A stretch of 64,000 nucleotides of DNA from Nematostella vectensis (lineage: Eukaryota; Cnidaria; Anthozoa; Actiniaria; Edwardsiidae). The stretch spans positions 5,599,703-5,663,702 of the forward strand of contig NC_064037.1 in the NCBI RefSeq assembly GCF_932526225.1. The letters are read 5' to 3'. The translations under genes were made by a program, and so were the position numbers. Shown in pieces: positions 33,524 to 46,096 of the stretch. Position 1 is the stretch's first letter; every line of letters begins with the position of its first letter. The notes beneath the pieces are model-generated. The model made no database searches, was not told the origin of the DNA, and saw only the letters and a list, made by a program, of their open reading frames with translations.

Positions 33524-34502
33524 AATCCAAGAAATGAGTCATTTCAAATGTGATCAACATGTTTATTATTACGTTGTTGACCGAACAGCACTGCAAGTAG
33601 GCTAGAGTGGTTTTCATATACACATGTAATACATGCTTAGAATAATATAATTATTCATTCTCTGATTTACATCAAATCTATCAACAATACCAATTTAATA
33701 TATTTCTATCAAACAATTTTTCTAAAATATATCTTCATGCTTTTCGTAAAATAGAGAAGGACTTGCATGTAACTGTTACTTAAATATACTAGACTGAGTC
33801 CCAGTTCATTGTTCATTCTGTGCATAGTTTAATCGCAGACTACAGCTTACTCTGATTATATGCAAGTCCTATATCTGTTTTTTTTTTTTTTACAATCAGG
33901 ATTGAGATCCGCTCAATGTCTGGACCAAGTGAAACCAGCGCGAACATTATTGCCCAGCATTGCGAGACTAAACTCTGGCCAAAAGAAACGCACGTTATCG
34001 CATGTTTTGTTACTTGTATCAACTAGTGTTTCGTTTGACCACCAACATTGGCGACGACTTGTGTCCACTGGCGTTGACTTGTGTTAAATGAAACGCATGT
34101 TTCTCAACTTTTGATTGGCGAAGCCATTTCATGTGAATGCAAGTACTGGCGAGTAAATCAACTTTCTCAACTTTCTGCGATATCATAAAAAGGACTATTT
34201 GATCATATTCCTTGTGTTTCTAGGACTATGTTATTTTGGGCTAGTCTTTTTTTCCCAGTTCGTTTGTTTCGTGTATATCATTTATCATTTAGTATAAAAA
34301 TAAAAACTTGTGACTTGCGCTGACTTGCGTTTCGTTGGCTCAAGGAAATGTTAGCCAACTACTTTGCAACATCCATCATGGTGTATAAACAAGACCATTA
34401 TAAAGCAGTGTCGGCTGTTTTGGCTAGCAATGCAGGCACCATTTGGAGCTTTATTATTTTGATATAAATCTCACTCACATTCACTTTGTACAGTTTGTAA
34501 CC
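33524..34502. other. Intergenic, 3' flank of the minus-strand membrane protein gene
   Basis: No exon is seen. The plus-strand TTTATT at 34450-34455 is an AATAAA on the minus strand and is a plausible poly(A) signal 50 bp after the stop codon of the membrane-protein gene. Confidence 0.4.
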
Positions 34503-37500
34503 CTAACCTATGACTGCTTCTACAAGTGCTCCACCATCGCTAGCCTCCTCCTCATCAAGAGACACACCTAGGCCACTAACAGAAGACATCTCTCTATGGT
34601 ACCTAGCGTCTATGCACTCTTCCCCTTGGCTACAGTCCAAGACGACAAAGGGCGGGGAGGGTTCTTCCACATGTAGAGGGTTGGTGCTCCCCTCGAGAGG
34701 CTCTCTGTGGCCATCTCTTGCATTTTGCTTCACTTTCCACCATCCGAGGAAGAAGAACACAAAGCGGAGAAAGTAGTGTACAACAATGCGCAGGAAATTG
34801 CTTAGGAATACCACCAGACCACCCACATATGCAAAGACTGCAGAAAATTGTAAATATGAGAAGTGTGTTTGGTAATTGTAATTACGTGTAATTACGTTTG
34901 GTAATTGTAATTGTAATGTGACGATACTTGGCAAAGGCTTTAAAAGTAATAGTAACAGTAGTAGTTATCATAGACATCCAAACTTTAACTTGGAAAATAT
35001 AAATGTTTACAAACCTGTCATGAATGTATAAGCACTGATGTTATAATTGAACAAGCAAAATGCTCCCTAAAAGTATAAACACAGCAAGTGGAATTGGTAA
35101 CTGGGTATGTCATATAACTAGGGGAGGGGGGAGGCAGCTAGATTTATATATGCCAGACATGTGGAAAATGATGTTCTTGATGTAATGATGTATTTTTTGT
35201 TCCCTTGCCACACATTCTTCTCTCTTCATCTTCTTCCCTCTTTGTAAAACTATTTCAAGTAACGTTGCACTCGGAGAATCTGTGTATCGTAACCCACAGT
35301 GCTTCATCGGTATCAAGTAAATAAGCAAATAAGCGGGAGGGTTCAAAGGTTGTAGAATTCTTGTTTTCATTCATTTGAATATGCACATAGCTTTTAGATG
35401 CAAGGATTCTGCTGTTCATATGCTATCCATGGGGAACTATCGCAGATTACAACACATGGGTTCAACTTTATTTGAAATAGGATACACCAAAAACTTTGTC
35501 TCTTAGAATTCAGTCTGCCCTGGAGAAGTCTTATTAAAGACAGTCGAACAGTTTTTGGTGTATTGTATTTATTCTTCTGGTTCACGATCACGACATTTTG
35601 GGCTTCTTGTATTTATTTGAAATAGGTGTACACACCCTTTAGAAGGAGTGCACATCCTCGTTCCAACAAGTGCATACACAGGGGGGTGTGCAGGGTGCGT
35701 GGGGAACCCCCCCCGCTTGGCGGCCAAAAAGTGGGTCATTTCTTAATAAGGAATCTTCAAATTTTATGCTTCTTCCATATGATACCTATGACTGTGCACC
35801 CACCCCCCCCTCGGCCAATCCTGGGAACATGTCCGTAGCAATACCCAATTGAAGCCACTAACTCCTGGGCTGTTATGTGTGCGCCAACAGTGAGAATGTG
35901 AACAACATTCTTACCTTATCTGGTAGGGCCATCATGTCTGAAAGGCAGTGAAACATGTTGTCATGTCTTCCTTTCACACAATGCTTTAGGCCATCTGAGG
36001 AACATGTACTGCATGGGTAACACTGCACCTAAAACCATCCAAAAGTAGGAATTTAAACAACTTTGTCTCTTAGTTCTTCATCATGCATGTTCAGTACCAT
36101 AAAAATATAAAAAATATAATTTTGGGGTATCTTCCTGTCACCTTTCACTGGGTTTCTGAGGTTGTGCTGTGAGCCTTTTTAGTTAGAAATGGACCATGAT
36201 CTTTGAGGGGTACACATTTATTTATGAAACCCACGTTATTTTTTTTTTTTGGGGGGGGGGGGTGGTTGCACCACTGGTTTGCCCTAAAGAAGGTTTATTT
36301 CCATGAAATCAAATCAAGTCACATCTACCCACCATGCTGGTGCGCTCACACAGGGACATGATCTCCTTATGATTCCTGAAGCATGCCCAAGACATGTAAA
36401 GCTTGGAAAACCATAACGTCAAGCAGGTGAAGATGATGATAAAGCAGATGAAGAAGTTACAGAAGAGGTGCATTTTGCCAAATGGTCTGATGGGAAGAGT
36501 TGACTGAAATTAAAACTAACTGTATGGGAATCCACCTTAACACAAATTGATGTAGCATACATGTACTATATTAAGAGGCTCCTGAACACTGGCAACATGT
36601 GATTTAACATTTGTGAACAGAATCAAGTCAGTATGAATTTTCAATCCAAGACATTCTAAATTGGTAATCTAAGATTTTGCTTGACTGGGAGATAAAACAT
36701 AGATAATGCTGGCAGTGGGGGCATGGCAGATTGTAAGTAGGCATTGATGTGTTCAGTAGGGGTGTGGCATATATATATGGGGTATGGGTGTACAGTAGGG
36801 GTGTGGCATACATGTATGGGGTATGGGTGTACAGTAGGAGTGTGGTACATGGGTAGAGCAAGGGGGTAGAGTAGGGGTGTGGTACATGGGTAGAGCAAGA
36901 GTGTAGAGTAGGGGTGTGGCATATAGGTAGAGCAAGGGTGTAGAGTAGGGGTGTGGCATATAGGTAGAGCAAGAGTGTAGAGTAGGGGTGTGGCATATAG
37001 GTAGAGCAAGAGTGTAGAGTAGGGGTGTGGCATATAGGTAGAGCAAGGGTGTAGAGTAGGAGTGTGGTACATGGGTAGAGCAAGGGTGTAGAGTAGGAGT
37101 GTGGTACATGGGTAGAGAAAGGGTGTAGAGTACATGGGTAGAGCAAGGGTGTAGAGTAGGAGTGTGGTACATGGGTAGAGAAAGGGTGTAGAGTACATGG
37201 GTAGAGCAAGGGTGTAGAGTAGGAGTGTGGTACATGGGTAGAGAAAGGGTGTAGAGTACATGGGTAGAGCAAGGGTGTAGAGTAGGAGTGTGGTACATGG
37301 GTATAGCAAGGATGTAGAGTAGGAGTGTTGTACATGGGTAGAGCAAGGGTGTAGAGTAGGGGTGTGGTACATGGGTAGAGAAAGGGTGTAGAGTAGGGGT
37401 GTGGAATATGGGTAGAGCAAGGGTGTAGAGTAGGGGTGTGGTATATGGGTAGAGCAAGGGTGTAGAGTAGGGGTGTAACATGGGTAGAGCAAGGGGGTAG

Positions 37501-40381
37501 AGTAGGGGTGTGGTACACGGGTAGAGCAAGGGTGTAGAGTAGGAGTGTGGTACATGGGTAGAGCAAGGGTGTAGAGTAGGGGTGTGCAATATGGGTATAA
37601 GTATGGGTGTAGAATAGGAATATTGTATGTGGGCATGAGTGTAGGGTAGGGTGCAAGTATCAAGGCTTGGTTTATAAGATCTAGACTTTTCAAAGTCACC
37701 CTCTATTAAAACCCTAAACATGAAACACTTCCTGCCAAACTAATATAAGAATTGCACGGAAAGGATTTGTCTCCCTTGGACAATTAATTCTAACCCACTA
37801 AATTCCTGGTTGGTGCTGGTGTACCTAAGAAGGGGCTCTAAGGATTCTTAAACCAGCAAATATACTGCAAATAGGTGGTCAAGGAGGTTTTCAAGTGGAA
37901 TGCTTTGGGGAACTCACCTTAAATTTAAATGGCAGCTTTTTTCTCTCATAAAATAAGACAATAAACACAGATGTAAATGTCAGCGCAATAAAAACCACTT
38001 GTACCTCAAGGCCTGCATTACGGGACAGGAAATAACTAAAGAGAAAAAAATAGAATTAATTAAAATAGGTTAGTAGGACCAAAAGAATCCTGATCATTTT
38101 TAATGTATGATTAATCAATATATGCTCGATTAGCTTACTTTACGTTTATAGATTTCTTTATTATAGCGGTTAGCTGAATTCAAACCATGCATAGCCAATA
38201 TTTCACCATCATTTATTCTATAACTACAATGAGTTTAATGAGAGTTTCTATTGGTTATCTTGGCTAAACTTAATGTACCAGCACAAATGCTCTAAAACAA
38301 GCTCTTACCGCCAGTCAAAAAGCTGGGATTCCCAGTAGTTCACGAAGAAGAATACAGTAAGAGTTAATATGAAGCAAAATGTGAGGAGCCACGAAAGCCC
38401 TCTAAATTTGAGCAACCAGCAAACACCAACATAAACCTAAGACCAAACAAATACCAGAAGTCATTAGTTATACTACAACTTCTGACCTCCTCCTTGTTAC
38501 CATGGGTCTGCCAATGAGATCTGGATCTTTAAATAAAATTTCTGCATAAAAAACTCGTGGTAACCTCAAAAAGATTTTAGACTATATAACTATACATAAC
38601 AACACTTACCAGAAGCATAAATAAGATTGGAATGTCCATTAGTCTCAGAGATTGCTGTAAAAAGCAAAAGACATAAAGAGAACAGTAAGAACAGTTAAAA
38701 CACGCAAACATCATGTCTTACCATCTTGTCCAGAGAACGAGGGTCATTCTGAAATAAATAATGAAATGAGCATAAGGACTGTAGTGCAGTAGAACAAGAT
38801 TGGAAGGACAGGAAAATAAAGAGATAGGGAAAAGTATTTGAAATATATTGTAAGGGATGGGAATATTAAAAGTTCTTTTTAGGATATTAACTTTTGAATG
38901 TTGTGGGCCTGTTACTAAGGTCAAAGTTAGAGAGCCCTGTGCTAAAATTACATATAGCACAAACCTAGGAAAGTGTGACAATAACATAACACAGTGACAA
39001 GGGCTTTTAGCACCAAAACTTGCTCTTGCTTTGAAAGCAAGCTCTAAGCATTAAGGTTGCCCAGTGTACAGAGTCGTGTATTAAGGGTGTTGGGACATTT
39101 CTCTGATTGCCCTTGCTAAGGAAACTTTGAAACGCCAAATATTTTTAAAATAAAATGAGATTAGGCATGGCATAATTGTTTATCAATGTCTAAATTTTGA
39201 TGACGTCTTCAGGCGATGACGCCATCACATCAGGTCACAACAGAAAAAATTCAATGATCTTAGCTGTTGAAGTATCTGCAATGATAAATGTAACTTTAAA
39301 CATTATTCATGAGGGTGCCTACAAAGTGACGTATGTTTTTTTTATTCTTTCAAATAATAAAACTTTCGCACAAAATTTTTTATTTTTCCACTGTTATCTA
39401 AAGAATTTCTTTAATTTTTCAAAATATTGGAAAATCAATTCGTAGTTTTGTAGACGGCAAATAGGTGGATATTCTTTGCCTAAAAAAATCGCAATCAGTG
39501 CACTTTTCTCAAAGATTATAGAGTTAGAAATGCAAACCGGAAGTAGAATTAACTACAGATGCGCAATTGAGTATTGCAATAAAGCCTGGTTACATATGCG
39601 AATGTTGTGAACAAATTTTGTTATCAAAATATCGACTATTCTCTCGCTTTTAAACAGTGAAATATGCATTGAAACAACTCTTTTCTTGCTCAAATCAGCA
39701 CTTGAGGTCGCCAAGTAGGGCCCTAGGTGGAAAATCATGCTCGCCTATTTTTGTTTTTCAGTATATGCTATTTTATTATGTTTTTCTTGCCAGTTTCGGT
39801 GTTTGTTTTCGAAGCTAGGAATGTCGGGCGCAAGTAAGTGGTTTTCCCGCCATTCGATTTTCCCGCCTAAAAATGCTAAGTTCCCGGATGATTGCGTGCA
39901 CGCCTAACAACCGGATCGCCAAGTAATGAGAAATGCCCCAACACCGGGGGGCATCTCCTTTACTAAAATAGTAGTGAAAAAAGACTGCTTGGAGGAATTA
40001 AATATTATGGGTCTCATAAACAACAGGGGTACATGAGCCCAGCACCCCACCCCCTGCCCCATTCATGCCTTTATACAGTTAACCCTCTGATTGCCTAATT
40101 AATTGGATTCTTCTATATTATGAAAAGGGCTTCGAAAATACAAAGGTCATTTTATCTGGACCAAGACACTTAGCAGTTACCTCAAATAAACCTTCTGGGA
40201 GCTCATTTCTTGTAGCTGCATCGCCGTAAGCATCGAAAAACGGTGGATCTCGAATAAACTCCACCAGTCCAGCCCAGAGGAACACCATCACCACCATAAA
40301 ATGGAAAACCTGTATTATATCGTAAAACCATTCCATACGTGACCGACGTCTTAGGGTCAGCAGTTCCAAAATAGGCGGCAT
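34503..40381 (-). CDS. Unrecognised six-pass membrane protein with Cys-rich loop, 9 exons, 396 aa
   Basis: Exons, minus strand in transcript order: 40381-40179 (start codon) through 40181, 38748-38722, 38654-38610, 38436-38309, 38035-37918, 36503-36333, 36028-35915, 35066-35015, 34837-34503. The first exon is therefore 40381-40181. All junctions are GT-AG and the phases agree to the stop. Predicted hydrophobic segments lie near residues 24-43, 83-99, 103-122, 143-164, 184-205 and 286-318 (the last may be one long or two short helices). Between the fifth and sixth lies a loop of about 80 residues holding a Cys cluster (CYPCSTCSSDGLKHC and later Cys). The tail after about residue 320 is hydrophilic and acidic, with DEEEASDGG near the end. 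There is no signal peptide, pore motif or catalytic motif that I can name. The steady exon structure supports a real gene; the function is unknown. Confidence 0.75.
36746..37640. repeat. 37-bp minisatellite in an intron of the membrane protein gene
   Basis: The unit is roughly GTAGAGCAAGGGTGTAGAG followed by TAGGGGTGTGGTACATGG, 37 bp, about 22 copies with some shortened units. It lies between exons 37918-38035 and 36333-36503. Because 37 is not a multiple of 3 and the unit has no stop on the minus strand, all three minus frames stay open for more than 300 codons. Confidence 0.95.
39084..39951. mobile_element. Possible non-autonomous transposon in intron 1 of the membrane protein gene
   Basis: GGTGTTGGGACATTTCTC at the left and GAGAAATGCCCCAACACC at the right form an imperfect 18-bp terminal inverted repeat about 0.87 kb apart, inside intron 38749-40180. 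The interior has no coding capacity that I can support. The target-site duplication is unclear. Confidence 0.55.
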
Positions 40382-41143
40382 GTTGACGATAATCTTATAC
40401 AAATACTCTGTATTTACAGTGCGCAATCTGTGCGCAATCAAATCAAAACCGGCTTGGAAAGATTGCAAGTACGTGCAAGTAAGTACGTAGTTCACAATAT
40501 CACATGACGGTTGATTGTGATATTTCTGATCCGTTGAGCGTTTCCCATTAAAGAGTGTTGCGAGAATGGAGAATCTTTGTCTGTTTAGCAGAAAATGTTG
40601 AGAGAAAGTTGTTGGGGCGACGATTTGACCTCTTCTGACTTTTTGCCAGCTTCTCAAGAAGGCACAGGAACCCCAACCATTGAGGTTGTCTGATATGTTT
40701 GGTCTTATTATCCTGCTAGAAACCAAAATAGAATCTAGATTTTATTTTTATGATAATCTTGGGAACGCTTGAAAATTGTTTTATCATGGGTATACTTTCT
40801 AACCTTTGGTTTTAATATATTTTTTGATTGTGGAGTACGTTTGGTCTACCTGTGGAAAGTTGAAATTCGGATCCAGACTCCAAAACGATCACACGACCAA
40901 GATGGCGAAAATTCGCGCAGCTTTTTCTGTGCTTTCGCCAAAAATTCATATTTTTAGGTTTTGTCATCAAAATTGCAGTTGAAATTGATTTAGTTTAAGT
41001 CAAAGACAATGCTTTGTTAGTCGTTGTGATCTATCGCTATAAGAAGTGTGCATTTTGGCAAAGACACAAAGTAGCGATTTCGACTTGCTCACATTTTGTC
41101 GCACTTGAGTGAAGTTTCTTGCTCCTATCGACAAATCCCTGCG
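40382..41143. promoter_or_regulatory. Likely bidirectional promoter between membrane protein and NME6 genes
   Basis: The two start codons face away from each other with 762 bp between them. The interval contains CAAGATGGCG at 40898-40907, which resembles the YY1-type site common in animal promoters, and no TATA box I can place. The open frame running upstream of 40381 on the minus strand contains no ATG, so it is read as 5' leader. Confidence 0.5.
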
Positions 41144-44100
41144 ATGTGCAGGTCGCCTGTTCGACTGCAATTGACTCTTGCTATCCTCAAACCGGACCTT
41201 ATGTTGCATCCTGTACGCACACAGGTAAGAGAGGACCTTTTCAGGCCCTTTACACCCCCCCACAACGGCCGCGGGTCTACTTTCGGTTTGAGGTGTTCGG
41301 TTCTCATCAGACGTGCTATTTGTGGACAAAACTATAAAGCATAGGCTAGATCAGTCTGTAATGTAGAAAAATACAACAATAAATATCCCGTGGAGATACT
41401 GCAAAGGCATGAAAAAATCCTTTTTAGTTTTTTTTTGGGGGGGGGGGTGTTCAGATTTGTTCATTGTATCCTCCCCCCCCCGGAAAATTTAGGTCCATTT
41501 TTTCGGATTTCCCACCCCCTCAAGAAAAATCCTGGGTACGGGCCTGCTTTTGTGGATGAATAACATTTTTGGGGAGGGGCTACCCCCCCCCCCCCCCTAG
41601 CTTAGATATATCACATATATCTCTTCTGCAGAGTAGAGACACAAAAATAAAGGGGTTTCAAAAAGAGTCTTCATAAAAATTTTTTACAATTTTTTCAGAA
41701 GAATGTTTTCTACTGTATTTTTGGCTGCTAGAAGGAGGCTGCCTCTCGTGGCCTGCCGCTCACATGGCAGCAACCATGAGAGGGACAGGCCCATAGCCAG
41801 GATTTTGAGTGGAGGGGTTCGCTTACCCATTTAGCGGAACATTTTCTCTAAGTTAGCTTCCCCTAGCTGGGTGTGGTACTCAATTTTCCTTTATTAGAGT
41901 GGACCTTCAAGTAGAATGTGGGGGTTCTTTCAAGCCCCCTGAACCCCCCTGGCTACGGGCCTGAGGGAGAGTATTTAACCAATGGGAGTACTAGTATAGC
42001 CTCTTCGTGGGTCAAAACTAGAGAAGATTATTGTTTATCTACTTTCTGTGTCTGTTTAATATTCACCAAGGCTGTCAAGAATATTTTGGTAGATAATCAG
42101 TTTATGATTGTTCGATCAAGAGTGTTGAAATGGAGCAGAGAAGATGCTGAATGTTTCTATACTGAACACAAAGGTATTTATTAGTATGGGATATCCATAC
42201 TTGTTTAATGTCTATCAATAAATGTAGACTCAATGCATGGTGTCACTCCCACAGGGGATAGTGATGGGTTGCCTATCCCAGGGAAAAAGACCCTAGGGAA
42301 AGGTGGTGGAGGGGAAATGGGATATAAGTATGACAGGGAGGTTTAAGGGTTGTTTGAGTTGAATGCTTTACCTGGAAATTCAGGTCAGAAAAGTTTTTGA
42401 ATATTTTATTTTTCTGTTTTTCTTGGGGTTGGGGGAGGGGTCTGTAAATATGAAGTAGACAGAAAGATGGTAGATAGTGAACTATCTGAACATGTGTGCA
42501 TGCCATTATTCACTTATTAGTTTTTTCAAAGACCCCTTTTATTATTTTTTGTACTGCTTGTTTTCAGGGCGTTTCTTTTATAACAGACTTGTTGGATTCA
42601 TGAGTAGGTAAGATTTTTGTTTTGTAAAGTTATGCATTGTGTGAATTATGTTACCAATAATTATGTCTCTGTTTTTTTTTTTAACCAAAGTGGACCTATG
42701 ACAGCAATGATTCTAGGAAGAGAAAATGCTATAACTCACTGGAGAAAGCTCATGGGACCAACACATGCCTATAAGTAAGGCATGCTCTGTGTATTATCAT
42801 GATTTCTTTCCTAGAAGATACTCTATTATCATGTGAAGTCATGCTTAAACGCTATTTTAGGGCTGTGCATAGTTGTTAGTGGCACGGGCGTGTCTAGAGA
42901 AAAATGCAGGGTGGGGTCCAGAGCAGTATTTCACTGACCATGGATCAAGTTAGCTTAAACCAGCATCCTTAGCTCTGGTAATAGGTCACTAGATCCATCT
43001 AGAAAATTTTTCTATCTAAATGCACACATAAAATTAACCATCTTCTTAACTACCAACAGAGAGCTTAACCCATCAAACCTATCTTGTCACATAAGAAGGG
43101 TAGGGTCTGGATCCCCCCCCCCCCTTTAAGCACACACTTGGATGGTCCTTATTTCAGAATGCTTGGTACCTTGCCTACGTGTTGCCGCTGACTTGCAAAG
43201 ACATCCTCTTGTAGCGTCTACGCAACAGTAGCAATAGTCATGTTACGTGACATCACAGCTTTAGCAGGAAAACCTATAATAGTCTCTGATTGGCCACTCA
43301 CTTAAAAAAGTTCTCCCGGATATTATGATTGGCTCAGATCTGAAGTTGAAATTATGGGTTCTCGCTGTTTCCGATGTGAGTTCGAGCCGTTCAAATATGG
43401 AGAAAAACACTAATCTCCACCTACTCTACGAGAAACCACACAAAGACAATAAAAGGCTATCTCTGTTTTTCTGAACGAATGATGTTGATGTCTTTTTTAG
43501 CCTTCCTACTGGCTATGGAAAGTCTTTCATTTACCAAGAAATTCTGATATTTTAGTTATTTTCCAAAGTTCTATCCAAAGAAGCTAGGTTTTTTTAAACC
43601 AAATTTCTCCTCTCCTTCAGCAGATCACAGCAACTCCTGCATATGTATGCCCTTGTGTTGTTTACACAGAAATCTAAACGCTCAAGTTCACTTCAAACAC
43701 TGAAAGTCAAGGAGTGCTTGCTATACACTATAAACTGTTCACGATCTTTGTCAATTACCCTCTTACAAAGAATGCAGGTATACATTAGCAGAATTAAAAC
43801 GAAGGAATGTGCACTTAGAAAGTAGCAGCATTATAGGGCGATGTTGGAATGTTTGTTTTGAAAGATCAAACCTGAACGTGTTTCGCACGCTGAATAAGAG
43901 AAAACCCATGCAGTTATCAAATTAATTTATTCAAATTTATTACTATTGCATGACGGAACACGATTATCGCTGCCATTGCTTAGACACTAAGAGAGGATAT
44001 TTTTGCGAGTTAGCGGCTACATATGGCTATACGGCACCCTGATGACAGGCTGTAAAGCTTTGCTCAGAGAGATATGATATTACTTGCAGGGCAAGGTCCA

Positions 44101-45119
44101 TTGCTCCTAAAAGTATCAGAGCTTTGTACGGGATTTCAGACACAAGAAATGCCACCCATGGCTCAGGTATGTTTTAAGGATCCTCGCTTATACTTTAAGT
44201 GAGACAAGACAGCTACTGCAAGCAGTAAACTGAAGTTGGATTTTATGATACTGGATTTTACGCTATTTTATGATAGCGTTTCTTTCTCCCAGCAGAAATA
44301 CAGTGAAATGTATAAGAAAAAACCTTGATCTGACAATACTGGAAACAACAGTATTCTCAATTTTAAGATACAAATCTGTTCTCCCAAGCATTATTTTTAC
44401 TTCGATACAACGATATTACTGATTATGTCTATCAAAAACAGTAAAAAACTCAAGACACCACACATGTTGTACTGTACGTTAATCAATTTTTTGACTTGAC
44501 AGATCTGGTTAAATACAGATTACAGTCTAACATAGAGTAGCTGAACAGTCTTATACAGAGTACAGTTCAAATATTATTATTTTGTAAAAGTTGACAGATC
44601 TTGTTAAATACAAATGACAGTATCTCAGAGAGTAGCTAAGCAGTCTTCCTTATACAGAGTACAGATATCATTATTTTGTAAAAGTTGATAATTAACCAGA
44701 TTGTAAAATCAAGGAACTCTGTGCAAAGATACCTCGAATTTGTGATACATGTACGTTCTCCCAAGAATCCCATTCTTTTTGTCTGTAACATTACACCGAA
44801 AGAGCTAAGCAAAACTTGCCGAGAACTTCAAAGACTCTCTAAACTATCAGTAACAAGAGTATAATCCCCTTTTTAAATTATCATTAGATCTGAATAGGGA
44901 TCTTTCATTAATGATTCAAACTAAGAAAAGTTGCTATTAGCTACTTCAGAGTTTGACACTTCAAACAGATTACTATTATAAGGTTTTTTTTAATTGTTAT
45001 TAATGTAACTTATTGTTTGTTCAGACTCAGATGAATCAGCAAGAAAAGAAATTGAGTTTTTCTTTCCTGAATTTGACTATCATGGCTGGTTTGCAGAGAA
45101 TGAAAGAAGGAAAACATAA
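41144..45119 (+). CDS. NME6: Nucleoside diphosphate kinase 6 (NME6-like), 6 exons, 159 aa
   Basis: Exons: 41144-41224, 42071-42173, 42568-42607, 42691-42774, 44090-44166, 45025-45119. All introns are GT-AG and in phase. NDP kinases transfer the terminal phosphate of a nucleoside triphosphate to a diphosphate through a phospho-histidine. The model has LTLAILKPDL with the nucleotide-binding Lys16, WSREDAECFYTEHKGRFF, the SGPMTAMIL strand, WRKLMGPT, and RNATHGSDS with catalytic His126. The three residues inserted around the active-site segment and the FFPEF motif match NME6, not the NME1/2 type. It ends 30-odd residues earlier than mammalian NME6. The only in-frame ATG near the start of the conserved region is at 41144. 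No mitochondrial presequence is evident. A poly(A) signal AATAAA lies at 45232-45237. Intron 1 holds two MITEs. Confidence 0.93.
41242..41546. mobile_element. 'CAGGCCCGTA' family MITE in NME6 intron 1 (family D)
   Basis: The left end CAGGCCCTTTACACCCC is diverged and the right end CCTGGGTACGGGCCTG is intact. Internal blocks (ACAACGGCC, GACGTGCTATTTG, ACAAAACTATAAAGCATA, CCCGTGGAGATACTGCAAAG) match 18502-18828 in the same orientation. It begins only 17 bp after the donor of NME6 exon 1. Confidence 0.8.
41786..41963. mobile_element. Short 178-bp MITE with related termini in NME6 intron 1
   Basis: The termini CAGGCCCATAGCCAGG and CCTGGCTACGGGCCTG are flanked by AGGGA on both sides, a 5-bp target duplication. 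The ends are close to those of family D but the interior differs, so this is a sister subfamily. Confidence 0.8.
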
Positions 45120-46096
45120 AAAGGTACAAATAATAGTCACAAGGGACCCAAGGGACAATAAGGGGAATGTGTAGAATAGGAGGAGCTTATCAAGAGTCTT
45201 CTTACGTTTTCATACTTACTGTAAATGATCTAATAAATGCCCCACTATCTAATGAACACCCTCCCCCCAAGCTTACAAGTTTGTAATGAACCCCTCTCAA
45301 ATAAATGCCCCCCTCTATTTAACGCTCCCTACCCTCCCTTCCAGCTTTAAAACAAACGACATAGGAATTTCGTTAATATAAATACAATTTAATTATCCTG
45401 AGTTTGGCTTGTACTTGGTGAGGCTTGTCAAGAAATGCTTGATACGTAGGCTATAATTTAACGTGATCTTGGCTAAGAGTTATAAGGGTTTGACCTGCCC
45501 AGCCACTGCCCCAAGTATCTTTATTGCAAGTATCTCTTTTAAAACTACTACACAATGTAGGTATAAATAGCTTTGGTCTAAAAAAAAAATATGTACAATG
45601 GCTGCTATTTGCGGCTGTTGTTTGGACTCAAATCCTTTACAAACAAAGACTGGTTATACCATGTCTTAACCGTGGCTCTCAGTTTACTTCTAACTATCTG
45701 TAGAAAAGACATGGAGGCTAGTCTGTATGTACATGAATCTTTGTGGTTCTCTTGAAATAATGAGAAAGTTTTTACTCTTAACATGTCCCAAGGAAAACTC
45801 CCTATGCACAGCTGTATTTAGATTTTACACTTCAATGACTGCTCACAAGGAAAACAACAGTTTGTTTTATGAGGATCTTGATCGGGAAGCGAAATTGGTG
45901 TTTTCCGAAGGAGCTGTCTATAAACCAGAATTTTGTTGCTCTCAAACACAACATGTGACAGCAGTGTCTCTCATAACATTTGATTTGTAGTTCACCACAG
46001 GCACAGATCTTGGTGGAGCCAGTAGGGGCGTGTGTTCGATTGGAGTATGTTATAGCTATAAAACATTCAATGCTGTAGCCACTCCAGGAAGTTCAC
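45120..46096. other. Interval between convergent NME6 and tetraspanin genes
   Basis: It holds the 3' flanks of both genes. Minus-strand AATAAA (plus TTTATT) occurs at 45520-45525. An 87-codon plus-strand frame at 45727-45990 has no recognisable family and no supporting splice context. Confidence 0.4.

Noticed and set aside
35110-35370. Possible extra exon of the membrane-protein gene (HCGLRYTDSPSATLL frame)
   Set aside because: No good acceptor/donor and wrong phase; the exon 35015-35066 fits phase and splice sites perfectly instead.
36628-37721. Three long minus-strand ORFs (322 to 347 codons) of Tyr/Leu/Pro/His-rich repeats
   Set aside because: They are frame rotations of a 37-bp minisatellite inside an intron of a well-supported gene; not annotated as proteins.
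40382-40726. Extension of the membrane-protein frame to 40726
   Set aside because: The stretch has no ATG and its apparent start is TTG; the first real ATG in frame is 40381.
45727-45990. 87-codon plus-strand ORF between NME6 and tetraspanin
   Set aside because: No family resemblance and no partner exons.
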